Part shown: one piece after another, positions 1 through 7,370 of the stretch | Numbering within the stretch: position 1 is the first letter of the stretch | Layout: the number at the start of each line of letters is the position of its first letter | Assembly: GCA_021151685.1 (NCBI GenBank) | Contig: JAGKWS010000127.1 | Coordinates: 1 to 11,108 of the forward strand | Origin: Chitinophagaceae bacterium | Lineage (GTDB): Bacteria; Bacteroidota; Bacteroidia; Chitinophagales; Chitinophagaceae | DNA length: 11,108 bases | Direction: 5' to 3' | The notes under the pieces: model-generated | Databases searched by the model: none | What the model was told of the DNA's origin: nothing | Seen by the model: the letters and a program-made list of their open reading frames with translations, nothing else | Position numbers and translations under genes: made by a program

Positions 1-24
1 AATAAACGCAGTTTTTTTATTCAT
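1..24 (-). CDS. possible 5' end of a minus-strand gene leaving the window
   Basis: On the minus strand an ATG at 24-22 opens a frame that stays open to the left edge, giving only eight codons (MNKKTAFI). The Lys-Lys followed by hydrophobic residues is what the start of a signal peptide or membrane protein looks like. GAAAGG ends two bases before the ATG, which is too close for a normal Shine-Dalgarno; AAGG lies about 13 bases upstream. A 13-bp palindrome, CCTTA-aac-TAAGG, is at 38-50. The product cannot be identified from eight residues, and a chance ATG is a real alternative. If real, it is divergent from the plus-strand gene at 114. Confidence 0.3.
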
Positions 25-113
25 GACCTTTCAAATACCTTAAACTAAGGCCCAACAAGACTTCCAGCGTCTTTCACCATTACAAATGTCTATTAAGCCC
101 AAGACTGCAAAAA

Positions 114-494
114 GTGTGCGATACACGCAAACCCACAGGCTTTTATGAATACCCACCAGATGTACTATTTGTGGGTAGTATAGGCACAAGTTCTTTTGTG
201 ATAACTCCTGTTAACTTTCGGAGAAATGCGGCTTTGCCCCGTATTGTAGGTAGCATGCATGATAAGGGAAATGGAACCGAAATAATATTGATAGTGCGCC
301 CTGATGCGTACTTGCCAATGGTAGTGTTGATAGTGGCTGTGGCTGCTGCCATTTTGCTGCAAATACGGGATAGTACACTGAGCATGGCTTCGTTGCTACT
401 TGCCATGGTTATGCCAGTGATACTGTTGCTACTGATGAGGCAGCAAGCTGAAAAAGCAGTAGAAAGGCTACGGATAGCATTGGGGGTACAATAA
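114..494 (+). CDS. small two-helix membrane protein of unknown function
   Basis: This is a 126-residue protein. Residues 18-65 look like a small beta-rich domain, with F-x-G-x-I (19-23), an Arg-Asn pair (37-38) and a Gly-Thr (54-55) before an Arg-Pro (62-63). Two hydrophobic helices follow at about 67-84 and 91-108, and the tail is charged and amphipathic. From memory this arrangement (beta domain with FxG, RN, LPxIxG and RP, then two membrane helices) matches a family of uncharacterised proteins in Bacteroidota and other bacteria; it has no assigned function. The start is uncertain. The frame is open from 27 but has no ATG, so GTG at 114 is taken, with AAAAAG close upstream. An ATG at 86 in another frame runs to 148 and could mark an N-terminal frameshift. 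The gene converges on the 504-1994 gene with 9 bp between them and no visible terminator. Confidence 0.6.
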   Translation: MCDTRKPTGFYEYPPDVLFVGSIGTSSFVITPVNFRRNAALPRIVGSMHDKGNGTEIILIVRPDAYLPMVVLIVAVAAAILLQIRDSTLSMASLLLAMVMPVILLLLMRQQAEKAVERLRIALGVQ

Positions 495-503
495 CGAGAG
501 GTG

Positions 504-1994
504 TTATTTCTTCCCGTTCTTGTCGTCGGGCGGGGCTACCTGCCAAGATACAATATCGCCCTGCATACTTTCGCTGCCAGCACGATTGAGTGCCACTACG
601 TAAAACTTGTATTTATTGACACCATTGGGGGGTAATACTTGTTTGTATACGGTGTTGTTTGATGCAATTTTGTCGGCAAGCATCACAAATTTATCATTCA
701 AATTGTCGAATTGATAGATGCGGTATTGGTGTGTTGTGTTATCGCCACTAATGGGGGCATCCCAACTGAGGTACATTACAGTTTTTTTATCTTCTACAGT
801 TACCTTCAGTGTGGTGTTTTGAGGTTTTGGTGCCTCGGGCGATGCAAAATAGCTATACAATTTTTCTGTGCCCGCCATCTGGCTCTTATCGTTATACACG
901 GCTACAACGCGTGCGCGGAGGTAGTAATTGGCATGCGATCCGGTTTTATCGGAAAAAGACCGTGTGGAAGGTGGTAATAAATCGGACACTTTAGTATATC
1001 CATTGGGGATATTGTCTTTCTCTACATAAAAGCCCTTAATATACTTTTCGGCTTCGGCAGGAAATGTCCATTGTACCAAAGTACCATCTTTGAAATAATA
1101 TCCCTGAGAGGTTACATTGGTCACAATTGGTTTGTGGTATTCGGCAGGATGTTCGGCAGGATTGAAAGTGTATGACTTGATGATGCCTTCTATACCAAAA
1201 AGAGACTCGGCACTAATGCTGTATTGGTCCATAGTGTTTACGGGGGCATTCTTATCTGTCCATATGTAGGTGCTGGCATCTTGTGCTGTTATGGGCCTAT
1301 CATTCATTCTTATTCCCTTCTTGTATATATTGAACCCTGATATATAGCCCATTTTCATTTTTTGGGCATCGGCAGTCCATAAAAGCTGTATTCCGCGTTG
1401 TGTTGCCGGTGTGGTACGCGAGGTTATTTCCTGTATTACATTCAAGTCTGGAATTTCTCCATAATTCCAGCTCAATTGTGCGAGCAGAGAATCGGTACCG
1501 GCAACAAACAAGCCATACTGATAATCGGTTTTTTGTGTAACGGTATGGTCTTCAAATCCCAATCCGGCCATGAGGGAAATATCGTAGTCTAATTCGGCCA
1601 GGGCAAAAATGTCTTGTATGGCTTTATCATTATTACTCCAGCGTTTTACAAAGTCGCTGAGTGTATATTCTTTAATTGTTCCTGATTTAAGTAGATCTCG
1701 CAGTTTTTCGGAAATTCTCACTGCCTCGGCATTGTCTATACCTGTTGGTGTCAGCTCTTTTTTCAGCGAAATACCCGGCAAGATAGGACTGCGATTGAGT
1801 TTCCGCCAATCTTCCAGACCATCTTTCCTTTTAATATCGAACCCAGTGACACTTTTGGGCATATGGTTGAAAAACCACACCAGTTTTACTGTTTTGCCAT
1901 CGGGGCTTTGTGCGAGCAGATTTGTGTTATTGGTTTGTGCATTAGCATATGAACCCAGCAAGAAGGCCAAAACAAAAGATAGAAGGTACCGCAT
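504..1994 (-). CDS. secreted protein with fibronectin-type-III-like modules
   Basis: This is a 496-residue protein. Residues 1-19 form a type I signal peptide (hydrophobic core followed by ANA, cleavage before Gln20), with no lipobox Cys. It therefore probably acts in the periplasm or outside the cell. The mature part shows about four beta-sandwich modules with fibronectin III hallmarks: a V-x-L-x-W strand (36-40, 203-206, 406-411), a G-F-x-I-Y/K strand (51-55, 220-224), and a Y-x-Y/F-x-V-x-A-x-N-x-x-G strand (462-473). Rough limits are 34-165, 198-278, 296-383 and 390-487. The first module is long because a Lys/Glu-rich, probably helical stretch (about 85-135) is inserted. There is no T9SS C-terminal sorting domain; the tail is short and ends in lysines. 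No enzyme motif is visible, so adhesion, scaffolding or ligand binding is plausible but unproved. It appears monocistronic: the SNF2 gene upstream on the same strand ends at a strong hairpin 338 bp away. Confidence 0.85.
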   Translation of the reverse strand: MRYLLSFVLAFLLGSYANAQTNNTNLLAQSPDGKTVKLVWFFNHMPKSVTGFDIKRKDGLEDWRKLNRSPILPGISLKKELTPTGIDNAEAVRISEKLRDLLKSGTIKEYTLSDFVKRWSNNDKAIQDIFALAELDYDISLMAGLGFEDHTVTQKTDYQYGLFVAGTDSLLAQLSWNYGEIPDLNVIQEITSRTTPATQRGIQLLWTADAQKMKMGYISGFNIYKKGIRMNDRPITAQDASTYIWTDKNAPVNTMDQYSISAESLFGIEGIIKSYTFNPAEHPAEYHKPIVTNVTSQGYYFKDGTLVQWTFPAEAEKYIKGFYVEKDNIPNGYTKVSDLLPPSTRSFSDKTGSHANYYLRARVVAVYNDKSQMAGTEKLYSYFASPEAPKPQNTTLKVTVEDKKTVMYLSWDAPISGDNTTHQYRIYQFDNLNDKFVMLADKIASNNTVYKQVLPPNGVNKYKFYVVALNRAGSESMQGDIVSWQVAPPDDKNGKK

Positions 1995-2208
1995 ACAAGT
2001 GTGTTGAAGAGTTGATGACTTCCGATAATATTTTCAAATGGTATTAGAGTGGGTTTAATGCATATTACTTGCGTTTGTAATAAAAGTAATCGGGGCTACA
2101 TCTTCGTTATATTCTTCATCACCGGAATAGCTATGAATGCAACATGTGCCTCGTTTTGCTCAAAAACAATTTCATACCAAGTACAAGTAATATATCTTAA
2201 ACATGCTC

Positions 2209-2248
2209 TTAACAAAGTTAACAGCAATACCCCAACTGTTCTGTTAAC
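2209..2248. repeat. TTAAC/GTTAA inverted-repeat cluster, operator-like
   Basis: TTAAC (2209-2213), GTTAACAG (2217-2224) and CTGTTAAC (2241-2248) form nested inverted repeats. The last two are a perfect 8-bp inverted pair with a 16-nt spacer; the first two are a 5-bp pair with a 3-nt spacer. On the minus strand the first pair contains TAACTTTG, a -7-like element. Such spacing could suit a dimeric regulator, but the gene controlled would be the FN3-like one more than 200 bp away. The region is AT-rich, so chance remains possible. Confidence 0.35.
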
Positions 2249-2280
2249 AAAAACCTACATTGACGGCAGAAAGACTGTGT

Positions 2281-2331
2281 AAGCATGTCAAAATAAATGA
2301 CACTGAGGTGTGCCTATATTTTGACATGCTT
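2281..2331 (-). terminator. perfect 15-bp stem directly after the SNF2 stop codon
   Basis: AAGCATGTCAAAATA (2281-2295) and its exact reverse complement (2317-2331) flank a 21-nt loop that itself can pair ACAC (2300-2303) with GTGT (2308-2311). Read on the minus strand, the stem begins one base after the SNF2 stop codon (TAG at 2335-2333). The position fits a transcript 3' end or terminator. No U-tract follows, so it is not a textbook intrinsic terminator; an mRNA-stabilising hairpin, a protein site or a small dispersed palindromic repeat are alternatives. Confidence 0.6.
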
Positions 2332-2332
2332 G

Positions 2333-5300
2333 CTAACTGAATAAAAATGCAATATCGTCGGTAGTGAGGCGTTTCATGAAGGCGTTGTCATCTGAAACAA
2401 GATCGGCGGCTAATGCTCTTTTGCGTTCCTGCAACTGCAACATTTTTTCTTCCAGGGTGTCTTTACAAATGAGTCTGTAAGCAAATATGTTTTTAGTTTG
2501 GCCTATACGGTGTGTTCGGTCTATGGCTTGTTGCTCTACCGCAGGGTTCCACCATGGGTCTACGATATACACATAGTCGGCAGCGGTCAGGTTCAAGCCT
2601 ATACCACCTGCCTTCAGCGATATGAGAAATACCCTACAATCATCGTTGTTCTGAAACTCGTTTATGGCACGTTCTCTATCGGTAGATGAGCTACTACCAT
2701 CGAAGTATACATGTTTGATGCCTTCGGATGAGAGTTTTTGGCGTATGAGTGCCAACATACCCAAGAACTGAGAGAACACCAGCACCTTGTGATTGCCCAC
2801 ATTTTCGGTAATTTCCCTGCTCAGTTCATCCAGTTTTACAGAATGGTTCTGGTATCTTTCGCTTTCGTTAAGAATGGCTGGCGAGTCGCATATTTGCCGC
2901 AGGCGCGTAAGCCCCTGTAGTATATGCATCTGAGAGCGTTCCATGCCTTGTTCTTCTATCATGCCCAGTATTTGTGAGCGGTATGTATTGCGGTAGGCAT
3001 CATATATTTTGCGTTGTTCGGGGCCCATTTCGCAAAACAGTATGGTTTCTGTTTTTTCGGGTAGGTCTTTAGCAACTTGCTCTTTGGTACGGCGCAGCAA
3101 GAATGGATATGTGAGTTTCCGCAATTGTTGCTTCACCTCGTCTTCCATAAACTTATCTATTGGTGTTGCGAACTCGCTCATAAAGAATTCGCGGCTACCC
3201 AGCATGCCCGGGTTCAGGAAGTTCATTTGTGCATAGAGGTCAAATGTATTGTTTTGTACCGGTGTACCACTAAGTGCCAACCGGTTTTTGCTGTTGATGA
3301 GCAGCGATGCACGAGCCACCTGCGATTGCGGGTTTTTGATGGATTGCGATTCATCGAGCACTACATAATCGAACTCAATCTCTCTCAGTCCTTTAATATC
3401 GCTGCGCATTGTGCCATAGGTAGTGATGATGATATCGTACCCTTTATATGTTGCCGGTGCCGGATTACGTTTAGGCCCATGATGAATGATGTGCGTCATT
3501 TCCGGGGTAAACTTCTTTATTTCGTTTTCCCAGTTATACATAAGCGTGGTGGGGCAAACCACCAGAAACATAGCGTTGGGGTGTAGGTTTTTGTAGTACT
3601 GAAAGAACGATAGTGTTTGTACTGTTTTACCCAAACCCATATCGTCGGCCAGTATACCCCCCCAACCTGCCTCATTCAGGAAAATGAACCATTGGAAACC
3701 AGCAAGCTGATAAGGACGTAATGTTGCCGATAGTTTTTCCGGCGGGTTTACATTAGAGAAGTCATTATTCAGTATTTTACTCAGGCGTTCTTTTTTCTCT
3801 TCCAGTTCCTGAAGTAGTGCTTCTTCGTCTATCTCGGAGAGCAGCTCTTGCAGAATATTGAAATGGAAACGCTTCAGGCGAAGTTTATTGCCCTTACTTT
3901 CTCCCATTTTCAGCAACAAACTGTACTTTTTGAGCCAATCTTCGGGTAATAGCCCCAGAGAACCATCGCCCAGCCTGATGAAGTTTTGTCGTTGAGACAA
4001 TGCCTTTTTCACCTCGGTGATGGATACCTGCTGGTCGCCGAAGGTAAGTTGGACGGAAGCATCGAACCAATCTATGCCACTGCTCACCTGTATTTGTGTT
4101 TGCGGCTTGTGCGTGTTTACACGTAAACTTCTGAGCCCTTCCAGGCCCAATAGCTCCACGTTGTTTTCGCGCATCATATCGGCAAAGCGGAAAAACCAGT
4201 TGTTGGAAAGTACGGCAGCCCCCGACAAGTAGAGCGTATCTTCCTTTTTATTATTTACAATGTCGGTATGCAGTTTTTGTAAGAGTTCGGCAAAATCGTT
4301 CTCTGATTGTTCATTTCTTTTGATGATGGAAATGACACCGTTGCCGGGTTGAATAACGTCGCCAAAATAAGATGGTTTTATTTCTGTATTTCCGTATACC
4401 AGTACAGGTTGCATGATGAGCGTTTGGTCGCGTTCGGAAAGATACAGTTTCCACACAGGTGCATATTCCTGAACATGCTCTGTCAACTCTTCATCGAAAT
4501 GTACGTGCAGGAAAGCACTCCATTTCATGAGCTCGTTTGTGAGAAAATCATTCCATTTCTTTTCAGGAATGCGTAATGTGCCCGTTTTGGCAAACTTCTC
4601 AATAATGGCTATTTCCTGAAGGTCGGCAACAATATTCAGGCGGTTTTCGTGCATCACCATTGCCGGGTTTAGCAACTGTGCGTTGCCAAATGCAATGGCT
4701 TTATTATCTATGTTCCACTCCAGCTCTATTAAAGTATCGCTACCTGTTTTCCGCACTACCAGTTGTGGATGAATAGGTTGTGACGAAATTTCGAGACTAT
4801 CTAAAACCTTAGACGATATTGTTTTTCCTTTTTGCTTCAGGAAGAACAGCGAGTGGCTATGGTGTTTTTCGGCAAGCTTTTTGTATTTGGGCACCAGATA
4901 TTCCCATGCCTGCATGCGCACATCGTCTTGCGGTATGTCTTTTAGTACACTGTCATAGTCGTGCAGAAAATCGCCAAATGGCAGTGTTTTTTTCAGGTAG
5001 CGCAAAATTTCTTCGGGCTGAAACTTCCTAATGGTAGGTAACAGCTCGCGGTCTTCGGCCACAAACCGCATCGGGTTCACATATTGGCTCAGTTCCAGCT
5101 TTTCGACAGGCCCGGTAAAACCAGTTTGGGCATCGTTTGGTGTGCCTGCTATCAATATTACCTCGACATAAGGGAAGGTGGGAATAGCCGTATCGAAAAC
5201 GACACCCAGTCTTTTTTCTTCAATTTCGGCCGGTGGGGCAACACTGGCGGCAGGTTGCACCGGTGCCGTTGTAGTTTGGGCGTTTACCTTTTTGATGGAG

Positions 5301-6073
5301 GTATCGAGGACCCTCAAAAAAGGCTTGTTGTCTTGATAGATAAATTCGAACTTCCCTGTCAAATCGTCCTTCAGGCTGTAGCCGTATTGCTCTAACAGTT
5401 TGTTTTTCTGCACATCCCAGTTTTGCATAGACTGAAAGTGCTGTGGCCCGTGGCTTTTTAGCACCTGCAGAAAAAGTGCTGTTTTGTGTACGCACAGTGG
5501 GTGTGTATGCTCGTGGCAGGTACAAGAGGTATCGAAATACCTATCCTCATTTTGGCGAATGGTAACATGAAATACCCCATCGGGTTCGGTTACATTGGCT
5601 TCAATGTTGCCGTTTTTGTTGACCAATATTTGCGACCGGAGACCATTGGCAAACGATTCGGCCCGCAACAGAGAGTCGGCAGATGTAAACAATTGTAGCA
5701 TTTGGCGGCTAACCTGACGCATACGCACTACGGTATGTTTCTGGTCGTAGGTGATGTTGACGTTCTCGAAGAAACCGCTTTGCAATATATCATTCAACTG
5801 AAACAGGGCAGCTACCTCGTGCCGGCAAATCTCCCCCAAGTTGTACGGGCATTGGCACCGCACTGCAAGGTCTTTTGTTTGCAGGTATTTGGTAACGGTT
5901 ACTGTGTAGTAGTTCTGATACTGGTCGTTTCGTACTCTGAAACGCACTTGCTCCAGCAAATGATCTACATCTAACATCTGCACACCGGCAGTGTAGAATA
6001 TCTTTTTGCCACGGCGAATTACCTCTTCGGTTCCGTGGTTATAAACGTGGCGCAGAATGGGTGGCAGTGACAT
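2333..6073 (-). CDS. SNF2-family DEAD/DEAH-like ATPase with two SWIM zinc fingers
   Basis: This is a 1246-residue protein. The N-terminus has two SWIM fingers of identical spacing, C-x-C-x7-C-x-H, at 73-85 and 184-196. Residues about 290-770 match, by position and length, the poorly conserved region that precedes the motor in bacterial SNF2 proteins. The C-terminal motor is complete: Q-like motif RPYQLAGFQW (786-795), motif I DDMGLGKTVQT (810-820), motif II DESQ (907-910), motif III SGTPVQN (935-941), motif V around LKAGGIGLNLT (1153-1163) and motif VI with DRTHRIGQ (1185-1192). Such proteins use ATP to translocate on duplex DNA and remodel DNA-protein complexes; SWIM fingers are thought to bind DNA or protein. 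The usual bacterial partners (RNA polymerase recycling, repair, defence) cannot be told apart from sequence. It is large but normal for Bacteroidota. The ATG at 6073 has no Shine-Dalgarno. The gene has its own likely promoter and a 3' hairpin, so it is probably monocistronic, with no restriction or defence genes beside it. Confidence 0.95.
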   Translation of the reverse strand: MSLPPILRHVYNHGTEEVIRRGKKIFYTAGVQMLDVDHLLEQVRFRVRNDQYQNYYTVTVTKYLQTKDLAVRCQCPYNLGEICRHEVAALFQLNDILQSGFFENVNITYDQKHTVVRMRQVSRQMLQLFTSADSLLRAESFANGLRSQILVNKNGNIEANVTEPDGVFHVTIRQNEDRYFDTSCTCHEHTHPLCVHKTALFLQVLKSHGPQHFQSMQNWDVQKNKLLEQYGYSLKDDLTGKFEFIYQDNKPFLRVLDTSIKKVNAQTTTAPVQPAASVAPPAEIEEKRLGVVFDTAIPTFPYVEVILIAGTPNDAQTGFTGPVEKLELSQYVNPMRFVAEDRELLPTIRKFQPEEILRYLKKTLPFGDFLHDYDSVLKDIPQDDVRMQAWEYLVPKYKKLAEKHHSHSLFFLKQKGKTISSKVLDSLEISSQPIHPQLVVRKTGSDTLIELEWNIDNKAIAFGNAQLLNPAMVMHENRLNIVADLQEIAIIEKFAKTGTLRIPEKKWNDFLTNELMKWSAFLHVHFDEELTEHVQEYAPVWKLYLSERDQTLIMQPVLVYGNTEIKPSYFGDVIQPGNGVISIIKRNEQSENDFAELLQKLHTDIVNNKKEDTLYLSGAAVLSNNWFFRFADMMRENNVELLGLEGLRSLRVNTHKPQTQIQVSSGIDWFDASVQLTFGDQQVSITEVKKALSQRQNFIRLGDGSLGLLPEDWLKKYSLLLKMGESKGNKLRLKRFHFNILQELLSEIDEEALLQELEEKKERLSKILNNDFSNVNPPEKLSATLRPYQLAGFQWFIFLNEAGWGGILADDMGLGKTVQTLSFFQYYKNLHPNAMFLVVCPTTLMYNWENEIKKFTPEMTHIIHHGPKRNPAPATYKGYDIIITTYGTMRSDIKGLREIEFDYVVLDESQSIKNPQSQVARASLLINSKNRLALSGTPVQNNTFDLYAQMNFLNPGMLGSREFFMSEFATPIDKFMEDEVKQQLRKLTYPFLLRRTKEQVAKDLPEKTETILFCEMGPEQRKIYDAYRNTYRSQILGMIEEQGMERSQMHILQGLTRLRQICDSPAILNESERYQNHSVKLDELSREITENVGNHKVLVFSQFLGMLALIRQKLSSEGIKHVYFDGSSSSTDRERAINEFQNNDDCRVFLISLKAGGIGLNLTAADYVYIVDPWWNPAVEQQAIDRTHRIGQTKNIFAYRLICKDTLEEKMLQLQERKRALAADLVSDDNAFMKRLTTDDIAFLFS

Positions 6074-6106
6074 TACAGGTTAGTGAATTTCAAAAAAAGC
6101 AAGCTG

Positions 6107-6143
6107 CAAAAGTAGCGTAAAAAGCTACTGTTTGTTGCAAAAA
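6107..6143 (-). promoter_or_regulatory. Bacteroidota-type promoter of the SNF2 gene with overlapping inverted repeat
   Basis: On the minus strand TTTTTG (6143-6138) is followed after 23 nt by TACTTTTG (6114-6107), an exact match to TAnnTTTG. This fits the TTG-N17-23-TAnnTTTG consensus described for Flavobacterium and relatives, at the upper end of the spacing. Transcription would begin near 6100, about 27 nt before the ATG at 6073. The inverted repeat AGTAGC (6111-6116) / GCTACT (6124-6129) straddles the -7 box and spacer; with one bulged base it extends through CAAA/TTTG. It could be an operator or a leader hairpin. Confidence 0.5.
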
Positions 6144-6335
6144 GACACAAAATGTATGTTAAGGAAGAAAGTCATAATAGAAAACGCCCATTCTGCTTGT
6201 TTTTTTCTATTGGATCCTGCGTCATAAAAGCCATAAAATAGGCATGCTATTTGCAGATTATATTCCTTGAAAAATGAAAAATGATGGCGCAGCCTGGTGT
6301 ACTTTATATCGCCGTCTTCACTAAGATAGCTGCTT

Positions 6336-6971
6336 CTATTTTACAAGCACTTCTTTCACCTCCATGATGCCTGAAAACAAGTAGAGTTTGCCATTGGTTA
6401 TGTTGCGGCACTTGGTACGTGTTCGTCTTTTTTCTATTGTCTGGTATTTTTCGCCGTTTTCGGTTTCAAATATTGTATTTATGCTCAGGTCATCTACCAG
6501 TTTGTAGCCTGGCTTGCGCTCGTCATAGCGGTACAGGGCTTTATATAAATGTACATCGGTACAGGTACTGGCAGCCGGGTTGTGCAGGTACGATAAGAGT
6601 GCCTTCTCTACATCGGGGGGAAAGATATGCTTGCCTAAAAACGAAACCAATATTTTTCTGAATTCATCTTTCCACTCGGTACCGTGCGGTGCTACCCTAC
6701 CCTGATACCTTACCCATGTGAACAGATGCGCCAGTTCGTGCAGGAGTGTGATGAGAAAATTATATTGATTCAGATTGGCATTGATACTGATGCGGTGAAA
6801 CGGCGCATCTTTAGTGGGGTTGCGATAGTCGCCAAGTACACTTTTTCGCTCGCGCGTGAGCGTTAGATGGATACTGTGGGTGTCGAAAAAAGGAAGCACA
6901 AGATGGAACGATCCTTCGGGAATGAACCTATTGAGTGCTTGTAATGATTGCTCTTGTTTACCCATATACAA
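6336..6971 (-). CDS. SprT-like zinc metallopeptidase-domain protein
   Basis: This is a 211-residue protein. The zinc site is clear: HELAH at 78-82 (Glu79 as catalytic base) and a third ligand His96 in HGTEWK (96-101), the SprT/Spartan arrangement. Just before it, RISINANLNQYNFLITLL (60-77) is the usual SprT strand and helix. The C-terminal half keeps only two cysteines (137 and 188), so the four-cysteine zinc ribbon of classical SprT is absent; as I recall, Bacteroidota members usually look like this. ATG at 6971 gives MYMGKQ; the second Met (6965) is the more likely true start by comparison with relatives that begin M-x-K-x-E-Q. Eukaryotic Spartan cleaves DNA-protein crosslinks, and bacterial members are little studied, so function here is inferred from fold only. 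It lies 12 bp after the AtpI-like gene and is probably the last gene of that operon. Confidence 0.88.
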   Translation of the reverse strand: MYMGKQEQSLQALNRFIPEGSFHLVLPFFDTHSIHLTLTRERKSVLGDYRNPTKDAPFHRISINANLNQYNFLITLLHELAHLFTWVRYQGRVAPHGTEWKDEFRKILVSFLGKHIFPPDVEKALLSYLHNPAASTCTDVHLYKALYRYDERKPGYKLVDDLSINTIFETENGEKYQTIEKRRTRTKCRNITNGKLYLFSGIMEVKEVLVK

Positions 6972-6983
6972 CAGTGTGCAATA

Positions 6984-7370
6984 TCAGTTTGCGGGTTGTT
7001 TTTTGCGTGCTGTGCCGGAGACCAAAATGGTTTCGACTGCCGAATACACTGCATATATGCCCATCAAAACAAAAATGGTAGGCTTGTGCAGTGTATTGCG
7101 GTTGATGAATATATAAATAAGCATAGCCATCATGCACACCATTAGCTTTAGCAGCGATGCACTGTAGACACCTTGCACAAATGCATGCGGTCTGTTGTCT
7201 ATCTTCTTGTTTATCAGTAAGTATGCAACAAAAGACAATGCCAGCATCAATACATTGGCACTATGCAGTGCAACTGTATGAAACTGTGGATACAGCTTAT
7301 GTACCGCCACAAATATGGCCGTAAGTACTGCAAATATTACCAACATTGCAATCAGGAATCCTTTTTTCAT
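6984..7370 (-). CDS. four-helix AtpI-like membrane protein of the ATP synthase locus
   Basis: This is a 128-residue inner-membrane protein with four hydrophobic helices at about 4-24, 36-54, 71-90 and 98-118. Short basic loops separate them, and the N- and C-termini are lysine/arginine-rich. Its sequence is weakly conserved, but the topology, the length, the motif order (NRPHAF loop, then SLLKLM, then IYIFINR) and the position directly after atpZ match the uncharacterised protein that in Bacteroidota normally sits between atpZ and atpB. It is therefore best read as a distant AtpI analogue, acting on c-ring assembly or ion supply of F1Fo ATP synthase; that role is inference from context. Its ATG overlaps the atpZ stop codon by ATGA (7370-7367), which implies translational coupling. 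The atpB gene that should follow is missing, and the SprT-like gene comes next. Confidence 0.75.
   Translation of the reverse strand: MKKGFLIAMLVIFAVLTAIFVAVHKLYPQFHTVALHSANVLMLALSFVAYLLINKKIDNRPHAFVQGVYSASLLKLMVCMMAMLIYIFINRNTLHKPTIFVLMGIYAVYSAVETILVSGTARKKQPAN

Larger units (their letters stand above)
1995..2332. other. 338-bp intergenic region, no convincing gene
   Basis: This stretch separates the start of the FN3-like gene from the end of the SNF2 gene. A 77-codon GTG-started plus-strand frame (2049-2282) is present, but it has unusual composition, no ribosome binding site and no recognisable features, so I do not call it. On the minus strand TAACTTTG (2220-2213) matches the Bacteroidota -7 consensus TAnnTTTG, but no TTG lies 17-23 bases upstream, so a promoter there is weakly supported and would leave a leader of about 200 nt. 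The inverted repeats at 2209-2248 and 2281-2331 are listed separately. Confidence 0.6.

Noticed and set aside
519..536. CCCG...CGGG pairing near the end of the FN3-like gene as a terminator
   Set aside because: It lies inside the coding sequence, has only four paired bases and no U-tract.
1609..2007. A 132-codon plus-strand frame opposite the FN3-like gene
   Set aside because: The minus strand carries a clear signal peptide and module motifs over the same bases.
2049..2282. A 77-codon plus-strand frame in the intergenic region, GTG start
   Set aside because: There is no ribosome binding site, the composition is unlike its neighbours, it ends at the hairpin and has no recognisable motif.
3077..3586. 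A 169-codon plus-strand frame
   Set aside because: It lies wholly inside the SNF2 motor domain, whose motifs I, Ia and II are encoded on the other strand here.
2333..6073. SNF2 gene as part of a phage-defence system
   Set aside because: SNF2 ATPases occur in defence loci, but no methylase, nuclease or other defence gene is adjacent, and the gene is flanked by ordinary chromosomal genes with its own promoter and 3' hairpin.
6274..6324. ATG-started 16-codon plus-strand frame in the gap between the SNF2 and SprT-like genes
   Set aside because: It is too short, has no ribosome binding site and no similarity I recognise.
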